DNA from: Spirochaetales bacterium | GTDB lineage: Bacteria; Spirochaetota; Spirochaetia; SPDA01 | DNA length: 9,781 nucleotides | Direction: 5' to 3' | Assembly (NCBI GenBank): GCA_004525155.1 | Contig: SPDA01000037.1 | Coordinates: 1-9,781 of the forward strand | Part shown: in pieces, positions 1 to 6,800 of the stretch | Layout: every line of letters starts with the position of its first letter | How positions within the stretch are numbered: position 1 is the first letter of the stretch | Translations under genes and position numbers: made by a program | The notes under the pieces: generated by a model | What the model was told of the DNA's origin: nothing | Database searches by the model: none | What the model saw: only the letters and a program-made list of their open reading frames with translations

Positions 1-1323
1 AATATCCGCAAATCGATAGCGGAATACCTTACTCTCGAGGGCATTTCCACGGAGCTCGCGGAGAACGGCCTTTCGGCCCAGCGGATGCTCCTTAACGGCG
101 TTTATGACGCCGCGGTTATAGACCTCAAAATGCCGGGGCTGACCGGCATGGAATTGCTCACCTGGCTCAAGGAGGAGGGCCCCTCCCTGCCGGTAATAAT
201 GATCTCCGCCTTCGGCGAAGTGCGGGACGCGGTGGAAGCCATGAAGCTCGGCGCCCTCGATTATCTGGTAAAACCCTTCAACCCCGAGGAGCTCCTTATT
301 AAACTGCGCAGGGCTGGAGAAGAGCGCAGGAGGGCGGCGGCCGCTATCATTCTCGACAGCAGGATATCGGCGGAGCCGGTATTCACCGGCACAGGCAGTC
401 CGCGCCTGCGGGACCTCGAAACGCTCATACGGAAGGCGGCTCCCACGGATTCCACGATTCTCATAACAGGAGAGAGCGGCACGGGCAAGGAAGTATATGC
501 GAAGCGTATCCATGCGCTTTCCGCAAGGTCGGCAGGTCCTTTTATTCCTATCAACATCGGCGGCATGCCCGGGGACCTGCTCGAAAGCGAGCTGTTCGGT
601 TATGAGCGCGGGGCCTTTACGGGAGCCGACAGAAGGAAGGAAGGGCTGGCCGAAGTGGCGGCGGGCGGCACGCTCTTTCTCGATGAAATCGGAGACATGG
701 CCATGCCCCTGCAGGTGAAAATCTTACGGCTCCTCCAGGAGCGGCGGATTCAGCACCTGGGAGGGCTCAAGCAGGTGCCAGTGGACGTGCGGATTCTGGC
801 GGCCACCAACAGGGACCTTGAGGTCCGCGTCCGGGAAGGCGCTTTCCGCGAGGACCTGTTTTACAGGCTCAATGTAATCCGCGTGTCTTTGCCCCCCTTA
901 AGGGAACGCAGGGAAGACATTCCCGGTCTCGTACGTCACCTGACGGCCCTGCTCTGCGGCCGGCTCAAGAAAAAGGTGGATGGACTTACCGGGGAGGCCC
1001 TGGCGGCCCTCATGTCCTACAGTTTCCCGGGCAACATCCGGGAATTGGAGAACATGCTGGAACGTGCTATTATTCTGACGGAAGGAAAGACCCTGGGTCC
1101 CGCTGATTTTTCCCTGCCGGGGACCGGTGAAAAACAGGAAGAGCCCCGGGGAAAGGGCGCAAAAACCGACATGCAGCAAACCATGAAAGAAATTGAAAAA
1201 GAAGCGATCATAAAGGCCCTCTACCGCCGGGAGGGGAACAGAACAGCGGCTGCAGACGATCTGGGGATTTCGCGCAGGACCCTTTTCAACAAGATAAAGG
1301 AATACGGCATTGACGAATTTTAG
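1..1323 (+). CDS. NtrC-family sigma-54-dependent response regulator (5' partial)
   Basis: This is a two-component transcriptional activator that would use phosphorylation and ATP hydrolysis to open sigma-54 RNA polymerase promoters. The reading frame is open from base 1, so the gene starts upstream; about a dozen receiver residues, including the acidic pair, are missing. Visible parts in order are the receiver domain with its phospho-acceptor Asp at 121-123 (VIDLKMPG), the ISAFGE switch segment and YLVKPF; an AAA+ domain with Walker A GESGTGKE (469-492), the sigma-54 contact loop GAFTGA (610-627) and Walker B LFLDE (from 676), plus FREDLFYRLN and LPPLRERREDI; and a Fis-type C-terminal helix-turn-helix (GNRTAAADDLGISRRTLFNKI). 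All signature motifs are intact. The cognate kinase is not in the window and may lie upstream. The 3' end overlaps the next gene by 14 bp, so co-transcription is likely. The target genes are unknown. Confidence 0.95.
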   Translation, partial: NIRKSIAEYLTLEGISTELAENGLSAQRMLLNGVYDAAVIDLKMPGLTGMELLTWLKEEGPSLPVIMISAFGEVRDAVEAMKLGALDYLVKPFNPEELLIKLRRAGEERRRAAAAIILDSRISAEPVFTGTGSPRLRDLETLIRKAAPTDSTILITGESGTGKEVYAKRIHALSARSAGPFIPINIGGMPGDLLESELFGYERGAFTGADRRKEGLAEVAAGGTLFLDEIGDMAMPLQVKILRLLQERRIQHLGGLKQVPVDVRILAATNRDLEVRVREGAFREDLFYRLNVIRVSLPPLRERREDIPGLVRHLTALLCGRLKKKVDGLTGEALAALMSYSFPGNIRELENMLERAIILTEGKTLGPADFSLPGTGEKQEEPRGKGAKTDMQQTMKEIEKEAIIKALYRREGNRTAAADDLGISRRTLFNKIKEYGIDEF

Positions 1324-2470
1324 CCGAAGCCTGCCGGAAGAGGATCTGAAAAAGCGCCTCCACCCCAGGGAGGAGGACATCCGGGGGCATTATTTCCGTG
1401 ACACAACCGCCATCATTCATTCCTACCCTTTCCGGCGGCTCAGGCACAAGACCCAGGTGTTTTTCTCCCCCAAAAACGATCATATCTGCACGCGGATCGA
1501 ACACGTCATGCACGTGGCAACCGTGTCCGCCACTATCTGCAGGGCCCTGGGCCTGAACGGGGACCTGGCCTGGGCCATAAGTCTCGGGCATGATCTGGGG
1601 CATCCTCCTTTCGGTCACGAGGGTGAGCGCATCGTATCCTCCCTGCTGAAAGACCGGGGAGGCTTCATTCATGAGCAGTATGCCCTGCGGGTGGTGGACT
1701 GCCTGATAAACTACGGCCGGGGGATAAACCTGACCTATGCTGTACGGGACGGCATAGCCTCGCACTGCGGCGAGCGCTTTGAACAGGTCATAAAACCGGA
1801 TTTCAGCCTTAAAAACCTGGGGCCCGGAGACGCGGGGGGGGCCGGTGTCAGGGACCTGTATCCATCCACATGGGAAGGGGCGGTGGTCCGCATGAGCGAT
1901 AAAATCGCCTACCTGGGAAGGGACATGGAAGATGCGCTGCAGCTCAAGCTTATACGGATAAGCGATGTGCCGGAGGAAGTGGCGAAGGTGCTGGGAACCA
2001 CAAACAGCGATATCATAGACACGCTGGTCAATGACATAATAACCCGTTCTCCCGACCTGGACGCCATCGGCTTTTCGGACAGGATTTTCGGAGCGCTCCT
2101 TGCGCTTAAAACGTTCAATTACCGGGCTATCTATCGGCACGAGGTTTTCGCAAGCGTTTCAAAATTCCTTTTCAGGATTCTTTCAACCCTCTTTTCCTAC
2201 CTTCTGGAACTCTTCGTAAAGTTCCGGTACGACAGTCCCGCCTACCGGAGCGAGGGAAATCTCCTGGCCGTTCGGTTCGGGGACTTCTGCGGAAAGATGC
2301 GCGCTTTCTACGAATCGGAGGCGGCGGAGGCGGAAACTGTTGTGCTGGATTATATCGCCGGCATGACGGATGACTACGCCCTGGAGAGCATCCGGGAGAT
2401 AATGATACCGTCGAGGTTCGAACTTCAGTTAAACGATATATTCCTGAAATCCGCTGCCGAAAACCCTTAA
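1310..2470 (+). CDS. dgt: dGTPase-like HD-domain dNTP triphosphohydrolase
   Basis: This family hydrolyses dNTPs to deoxynucleosides plus triphosphate in the cytoplasm and helps set dNTP pool size. The start is TTG at 1310, inside the end of the preceding regulator gene, with AAAGG nine bases upstream; no ATG fits the conserved N-terminus. The 386-residue protein shows the family opening (YFRDTTAIIHSYPFRRLRHKTQVF), then the HD metal site: His65 in TRIEH, His94-Asp95 in LGHDLGHPPFGHEGE, and the distal Asp197 in RMSDKIAYLGRD. The length is shorter than E. coli Dgt (about 500 aa) and typical of the broader dGTPase-like group, so substrate preference among dNTPs cannot be read from sequence. The last codon overlaps the convergent adk stop. 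The family assignment is firm; the symbol is by family resemblance. Confidence 0.92.
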   Translation: MTNFSRSLPEEDLKKRLHPREEDIRGHYFRDTTAIIHSYPFRRLRHKTQVFFSPKNDHICTRIEHVMHVATVSATICRALGLNGDLAWAISLGHDLGHPPFGHEGERIVSSLLKDRGGFIHEQYALRVVDCLINYGRGINLTYAVRDGIASHCGERFEQVIKPDFSLKNLGPGDAGGAGVRDLYPSTWEGAVVRMSDKIAYLGRDMEDALQLKLIRISDVPEEVAKVLGTTNSDIIDTLVNDIITRSPDLDAIGFSDRIFGALLALKTFNYRAIYRHEVFASVSKFLFRILSTLFSYLLELFVKFRYDSPAYRSEGNLLAVRFGDFCGKMRAFYESEAAEAETVVLDYIAGMTDDYALESIREIMIPSRFELQLNDIFLKSAAENP

Positions 2471-3099
2471 ACTATCCCGATAATTTTCCGAACCGCGGCA
2501 TACACTTCCTCGCGGGGAGGGAACGCATCCACATCCTTCAGCAGCCCTTTTTCCCTGTAATAGGCTATGAGCGGTTCCGTCTGGCGGATGTACACCTCAA
2601 GCCTGTTTTTAATGGCATCTATCCGGTCATCCGGCCGGATTATGAGGTCTTCACCGGATTCGTCGCATTTGCCTTCCTGTTTCGGGGGATTGAAGATTAT
2701 GTGATAGATCCTGCCCGATGACGGGGCCACCCGCCTTCCGGAGAGCCTTTTAATTATTTCCTCTTCCGAAAGATTGAAGAGAAGCACCGCGGAAATCGAT
2801 CTCATGGAGGCGAGGGCTTCGGCCTGCGGGATGGTTCTCGGGTACCCGTCGAGAATGAAGCCTTTGCCCGTATCACCGCGGTCAAGTCTCTCCCTGACAA
2901 TTTCCGTGGTTATTTCATCCGGAACGAGGTTGCCCTTGTCGAGGATGGCTTTTACCCGCTTACCCAGGTCCGTCATGTTTTTTATATGACTCCTGAACAG
3001 ATCGCCCGTTGAGATATGCGGAATTCCCGACTCTTTTGCCAGCAGCGCCGCTGAGGTGCCTTTTCCCGCTCCGGGAGGCCCAAGGAAAACTAATTTCAT
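2467..3099 (-). CDS. adk: Adenylate kinase
   Basis: The enzyme catalyses AMP + ATP to 2 ADP in the cytoplasm and maintains adenylate charge. I chose the ATG at 3099 because it gives the canonical MKLVFLGPPGAGKGT N-terminus and is preceded by AAAGGAG with normal spacing; an open frame extends further upstream but lies over the neighbouring gene. The 210-residue protein contains the Walker A loop (residues 7-15), the NMP-binding segment (HISTGDLFR, residues 28-36), the GFILDGYPRT motif (80-89), and a long-type LID domain (about 122-159, GRRVAPSSGRIYH to IIRPDDR). The LID keeps a single Cys (residue 145), so it is not the zinc-binding Cys4 LID seen in some bacteria. It is the second gene of a leftward pair, overlapping the zinc-module gene by ATGA. 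Its stop shares TTAA with the convergent dgt stop. Confidence 0.97.
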   Translation of the reverse strand: MKLVFLGPPGAGKGTSAALLAKESGIPHISTGDLFRSHIKNMTDLGKRVKAILDKGNLVPDEITTEIVRERLDRGDTGKGFILDGYPRTIPQAEALASMRSISAVLLFNLSEEEIIKRLSGRRVAPSSGRIYHIIFNPPKQEGKCDESGEDLIIRPDDRIDAIKNRLEVYIRQTEPLIAYYREKGLLKDVDAFPPREEVYAAVRKIIGIV

Positions 3100-3323
3100 T
3101 TGACCGCTCCTTTTAATTGAATCAGGAATTTTTCGTCCGGAGTGTAACCTATCTGTTCCGCGCACTCCGGGGAACAGATGTCCTCCGTCTGGGAACTGTT
3201 TTTTATGAAAAAGGCGCCGCAGTTTAGGCATCTGGTATATTTCCGCGTGCAGAAATTGGAACAGAAAACCGAATTGACAGCTTCCTTTTTCAGAAAATAT
3301 TCACCGCAGGTCCTGCAACGCAT
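3096..3323 (-). CDS. Small protein with two tandem Cys4 zinc-binding modules
   Basis: I do not recognise a named family. From the ATG at 3323 the product is 75 aa with eight cysteines in two identical-spacing sets: C3-x2-C6-x14-C21-x3-C25 and C32-x2-C35-x14-C50-x3-C54. Every cysteine is offset by exactly 29 residues and the flanking residues match (CGEYFLKK and CGAFFIKN; CSNFC and CSPEC), so the protein is an internal duplication of one zinc-ribbon or treble-clef-like unit. It has no signal peptide or membrane segment and is presumably cytosolic. ATGs at 3365 and 3377 are in frame, but the predicted promoter has its -10 box at 3357-3362, which puts those codons upstream of transcription and favours 3323. 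The Shine-Dalgarno sequence is weak. The stop overlaps the adk start (ATGA), implying translational coupling. Function is unknown; nucleic-acid or protein binding is only a guess. Confidence 0.75.
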   Translation of the reverse strand: MRCRTCGEYFLKKEAVNSVFCSNFCTRKYTRCLNCGAFFIKNSSQTEDICSPECAEQIGYTPDEKFLIQLKGAVK

Positions 3324-3356
3324 ATAATCTTCGATGGTATATTGTTCCACAGCCAG

Positions 3357-3385
3357 ACTATACATGAATATAAACATCTCGTCAC
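3357..3385 (-). promoter_or_regulatory. Predicted sigma-70 promoter for the zinc-module/adk pair
   Basis: On the minus strand a -35-like GTGACG (3385-3380, 4 of 6 to consensus), a 17-bp spacer and a -10-like TATAGT (3362-3357, 5 of 6) are seen. Transcription would begin near 3350, leaving a leader of about 27 nt before the ATG at 3323. The -35 box overlaps the left arm of the shared inverted repeat. This is a consensus match read by eye, not a measured promoter. Confidence 0.5.
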
Positions 3386-3406
3386 TATGCCGGCGCCTTG
3401 ACGAGA
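3377..3406. promoter_or_regulatory. Perfect 8-bp inverted repeat between divergent promoters (candidate operator)
   Basis: TCTCGTCA at 3377-3384 and its exact reverse complement TGACGAGA at 3399-3406 are separated by 14 bp. The arm centres are 22 bp apart, about two helical turns, so a dimer or dimer pair would see both on one face. Each arm overlaps the -35 element of one of the two divergent promoters, so a protein bound here would be expected to control both units together. The adjacent TrpR-family gene is the obvious candidate binder, although the arms do not contain the CTAG core of the enterobacterial trp operator. This is inference from position and symmetry. Confidence 0.55.
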
Positions 3407-3426
3407 CGGCTTCCCTTACCTATCAT
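3398..3426 (+). promoter_or_regulatory. Predicted sigma-70 promoter for trpR-family gene
   Basis: TTGACG (3398-3403, 5 of 6 to consensus), a 17-bp spacer and TATCAT (3421-3426, 5 of 6) form the best promoter match in the window. The expected transcription start, near 3433, is only about three bases before the ATG at 3436, so the mRNA would be nearly leaderless. The right arm of the inverted repeat overlaps the -35 box, consistent with autoregulation by occlusion. Confidence 0.55.
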
Positions 3427-3435
3427 GGTGATATC

Positions 3436-3738
3436 ATGTCTCAGACGGTTAAAGTATTTCCCGGGGCCCTGAAAGAACTTTGTGACGCTGTGTCAAAAGT
3501 CAGGGATCCGCTCCTCATTGAGGATTTTCTGAACAGCCTTCTCACGAAAAAGGAGCTCGCGGAGGTATCCTCCAGGTGGGCCCTGGTGCGTCTTATAGAC
3601 GAGGGCGTAAGCCAGCGCCAGATTGCGAGCCGTCTCGGCTTAAGTCTGTGCAAGATAACCCGGGGGTCCAAGGAATTAAAAAAGGAAAATTCATCCTTTT
3701 CCAGGGTCATCGATATCTACAAGGACAATAACGGCTAA
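3436..3738 (+). CDS. trpR: Trp repressor (TrpR) family transcriptional regulator
   Basis: This is a 100-aa all-helical regulator with a C-terminal helix-turn-helix. The run LTKKELAEVSSRW, then GVSQRQIASRLG and KITRGSKELK, aligns with E. coli TrpR around its helix-turn-helix. Tryptophan-contacting positions of E. coli TrpR have counterparts: T44 as T37, R54 as R47 and R84 as R76; S88 is not conserved (E80). There is a one-residue deletion in the helix-turn-helix approach. ITRGS rather than ISRVKR separates it from the YerC/YecD branch. I chose the ATG at 3436, preceded by GGTG and matching family length; the open frame extends upstream to 3334 but that part lies over the promoter. No tryptophan biosynthesis gene is nearby, so the regulon, and even tryptophan as ligand, are unproven. 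It is transcribed divergently from the zinc-module/adk pair and probably controls itself. Confidence 0.8.
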   Translation: MSQTVKVFPGALKELCDAVSKVRDPLLIEDFLNSLLTKKELAEVSSRWALVRLIDEGVSQRQIASRLGLSLCKITRGSKELKKENSSFSRVIDIYKDNNG

Positions 3739-3768
3739 AACGTTTCATCCGCGGTTTCCCGGAACCTC

Positions 3769-3797
3769 TTGCATATTTTTCATAACTGCTATACAAA
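3769..3797 (+). promoter_or_regulatory. Candidate promoter for dnaE-family gene
   Basis: TTGCAT (3769-3774) is followed by TATACA (3790-3795) at 15 bp, or by the overlapping TACAAA (3792-3797) at 17 bp. Either would start transcription within about ten bases of the ATG at 3810. No good Shine-Dalgarno sequence is present. The match is moderate, and it lies largely inside the palindrome described separately. Confidence 0.35.
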
Positions 3798-3816
3798 TGT
3801 TAAGTAGTTATGAAAA
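3777..3816. promoter_or_regulatory. 40-bp imperfect palindrome over dnaE promoter and start codon
   Basis: The left half begins TTTTCATAACTGCT (3777-3790) and the right half ends AGTAGTTATGAAAA (3803-3816); these 14-mers are reverse complements at 13 of 14 positions. Around the same centre (between 3796 and 3797) lies ACA-AA-TGT, so 16 of 20 pairs match across the full 40 bp. The element covers the predicted -10 box and the initiation codon at 3810-3812. It could be an operator for a repressor, or, if transcription starts further upstream, an RNA hairpin that hides the start codon. It does not match the E. coli or Bacillus LexA box consensus. Confidence 0.6.
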
Positions 3817-6800
3817 CCGCTCAGTTCGCCTATCATCCCATCCACTGCCGCTCGTATTTTTCCCTGCTTAAGGGCTGCGTTTCCCCGGAGGAGCTCTGTG
3901 CTTCTGCCGCGGAAAAAGGATACCGGATTCTGGGCATGGCGGACTGGAACAATTTCTACGGCCTTATCCGTTTTATCGCGGCTGCGGAGCGGTACGGCAT
4001 CAAGCCCGTGTCCGGGGTTGTCATTGCCCCCGCCGGGGACCCGCTCTGCACCCTGTACTGGAAAGGACGTAAAGGTTTTGCACGCATCAACCGGATTCTT
4101 GTCCGGGTCCTTGCGGATGAGTATAGGCGCAGGAAGCTGGCGCAGGCGGGTAAAACAGCGGGATCGAACCCTGAGGGAGAGGCCTGGTACGACCCCGTGG
4201 AGGATCTTGTCCGGGAAGGCTGGGAGGATGTCTCTGTCCTGTCCCACAGGCAGGAGGTGCTGGAGCGGCTGTCGGGAAGGGGCCGCGATCTCTACGCCGC
4301 CCTGCCCTGGGGCAGGCCTTTCTCCGGCATGGTGAGGTGGGCCAGGGAGCGGAAACTGCCCCTCGTGGCGGTAAACGACGCCGTGTACCATTCCCCGGAA
4401 GACGGAAAACTGTACAGGCTCCTCCGGGCCATCGACCTCAACACGACGGTTGAGGCAGTGACGAAAAAGGAGGAGATGCTTAGGTGTGACGCTTTTACCG
4501 CCGGAGGGGAGGACATGGAGCGGTTCTTTTCCTCCGTGCCTGACGCCCTGTACCATGCCGAAGTTCTCGCCGAATCCCTCGATGCCCGCCGCATCCGCCG
4601 GAGTTCGTACGTTTTTCCCGCCTTCGGCGGCCTGACGGAAGAGGAGGCCTTCGCGCAGCTCAAGAGCCTCTGTTTCCGGGGCATTCTGCGGCGTTACGGC
4701 AAGGGGAGAAAAGACGTGATCGACCGCCTTTTTTACGAACTCGGCATAATCAGGGTCAAGGGCTTTTCCAGCTACTTCCTGGTGGTGGAGGACATTGTCC
4801 GCCGATGCCCAAGGACCTGCGGCAGGGGAAGTTCCGCCTCCAGCATCGTTTCCTACCTTCTGGGGATTACGCACGTGGAACCGCTTTCCCACAATCTGTT
4901 CTTTGAACGCTTCCTCAACATGGGCAGGAAGGATCCTCCTGACATAGACGAGGATTTTCCCTGGGACGAGCGGGAAAAGGCGCTGGCCTACGTGTTCGGG
5001 ACGTACAGGGGCAGGGCGGGGATGGTTGCGGATCATGTAACCTTCGGCCCCCGCTCGTCCCTGCGGGAGCCTGCCAGGGCAGCGGGGCTTACGGAGGAGG
5101 AGACAGGCAGGCTGATAAAACTCGTCCGTACCGGCGAAACTGACAGGATACCCCGGTACCTCATAACGGCCGCGGAACGGCTGAGGGGCATGCCGAGGCA
5201 CCTGGGTTCCCATCCCGGGGGAGTGGTCATCACTCCGGGCCCCATAACCGATTACACCCATCTGGAACCGGCGGATACGGGTTTTCCCGTTATTGCCTGG
5301 GAGAAAGACGCGACGGAAGAGGCGGGGCTCGTCAAGATCGACCTCCTCGGCAACAGGTCCCTGGGCGTTCTGCGGGACGCGCTTAACCTCATCAACCGTG
5401 ATGCGCCCCGGCAGATCCTGTGGGAGGGCTTCAGCCCTCTGCAGGACGTGAAAACCAGGGAACTTATAGAAAAAGGCGATACCCTTGGTGTTTTTTACGT
5501 GGAATCCCCCGCCACCAGGCAGCTCCTTACAAAGATGGGCCGGGGAGATTTCGGACATCTCGTCATTGCCAGCTCCATCATCCGGCCCGCTGCCAACCGC
5601 TTCATAACCGAGTTTGTGCGCCGTTTGAGGGGCGGAGCCTGGGACCCCGTCCACCCGCTGGTGGAGGAAACCCTGCGGGAAACCCTGGGGATAATGGTGT
5701 ACCAGGAGGACGTGGCGCGGGTATCCATTGCCATGGCCGGTTTCGCCCCGGAAGAGGCAGACGGGCTCCGGAAGGCGCTGTCGAAGAAGGACCGGGAAAT
5801 ACGGCTCAAATGCTACAGGGGGCGGTTTTTCGAGGGCGGCAGGGAAAGGGGAGTAACGGAGGAGGTGCTCGAAAAACTCTGGGACATGATACTCTCCTTT
5901 GACGGCTATTCCTTCTGCAAGGCCCACAGCGCGTCCTACGCACTGGTGTCCTACAAGCTGGCCTGGGTAAAGCGCTATTATCCCCTCGAGTTTTTCACCT
6001 CCGTCATCAACAACCACGGGGGCTTTTACACGGAACAGGTCTACCTTAACGCCGTACGGCGCCTGGGTTTCCGGATCCTCGGGCCCGACGTGAACAGGAG
6101 CGGCCTGCGGCACAGTCTGGAGACTCTGCCTTCCGGCGAAAAGGCCCTGCGGCTGGGCTTGAGCCAGCTCAAGGAAGTCCACGGAGACATCGTGTCCGCC
6201 CTTATCGGCGACCGGCAAAAGCGGGGAGATTACGCGGACATGGCGGATTTTACCCGGCGTCTCGACCCTCCCCCCTCCTGCATGCGCATATTTATCCGCT
6301 CCGGCAGCCTGGACGGCATAAGCGGAGGGCTTTCCAGGCCCCAGATGTTCTGGGCCCTCTTTTATCTCCGTGAACGCGGAACGCTCCTCCAGGACAGCTT
6401 TCCGCGGCGCGCAGACGTGCAGCTGCAGGAACGCCGCGGTTATCTCAAGACCTGCTCAGCCGCGGCGGGCCGTCCGCCGCCGCAGGCCGTGCTTTTCGAT
6501 TTTCCGCCGGTGCCGGCAGTCGCGGACTATCCTTCCCGCGTCAAGCTCCTGGACGAGGTAAGAACCCTGGGGGCCGTGATATCCGTGCACCCTTTAAGTG
6601 TTCTCCTGCCCAGGGTAAAGGGAATCCTGGGGCGCCTCAATCTGCCGGAGTGCATCGATTCGCGGAATCTCCGGCACTGCCTGGGACGGCGCGTCTGCAT
6701 CCCGGGCCTTTATATCGCGGGGAAGGAGGTTTCCACGCGGAAAAAACAGTACATGAGTTTCGTGAGTTTCGAGGACCCTTTCGGTCTTTTTGAGACCGTT

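Noticed and set aside
1286..2140. 284-codon open frame on the minus strand opposite the dNTPase gene
   Set aside because: No domain or ribosome site is seen, and the sense gene has a complete HD motif set, so this is a shadow frame.
3324..3377. N-terminal extension of the zinc-module protein to ATG 3377 or 3365
   Set aside because: These codons would lie inside or upstream of the predicted -10 and operator elements, and the extra residues add no conserved feature; 3323 is preferred, though not proven.
3739..3768. Terminator after the trpR-family gene (GGTT / AACC stem near 3753-3766)
   Set aside because: Only four base pairs and no adjacent T-run; the downstream T5 belongs to the dnaE palindrome.
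5420..5902. 160-codon plus-strand frame inside the polymerase gene
   Set aside because: Low-complexity Gly/Arg/Pro composition typical of a +1 frame of GC-rich coding DNA. The polymerase frame is continuous through it, so there is no frameshift.
3789..6218. 809-codon open frame on the minus strand opposite the polymerase gene
   Set aside because: It is proline-, glycine- and histidine-rich with no recognisable domain, and lies wholly antisense to a gene with clear catalytic motifs. It is best explained by GC-rich codon bias suppressing stops in the shadow frame.
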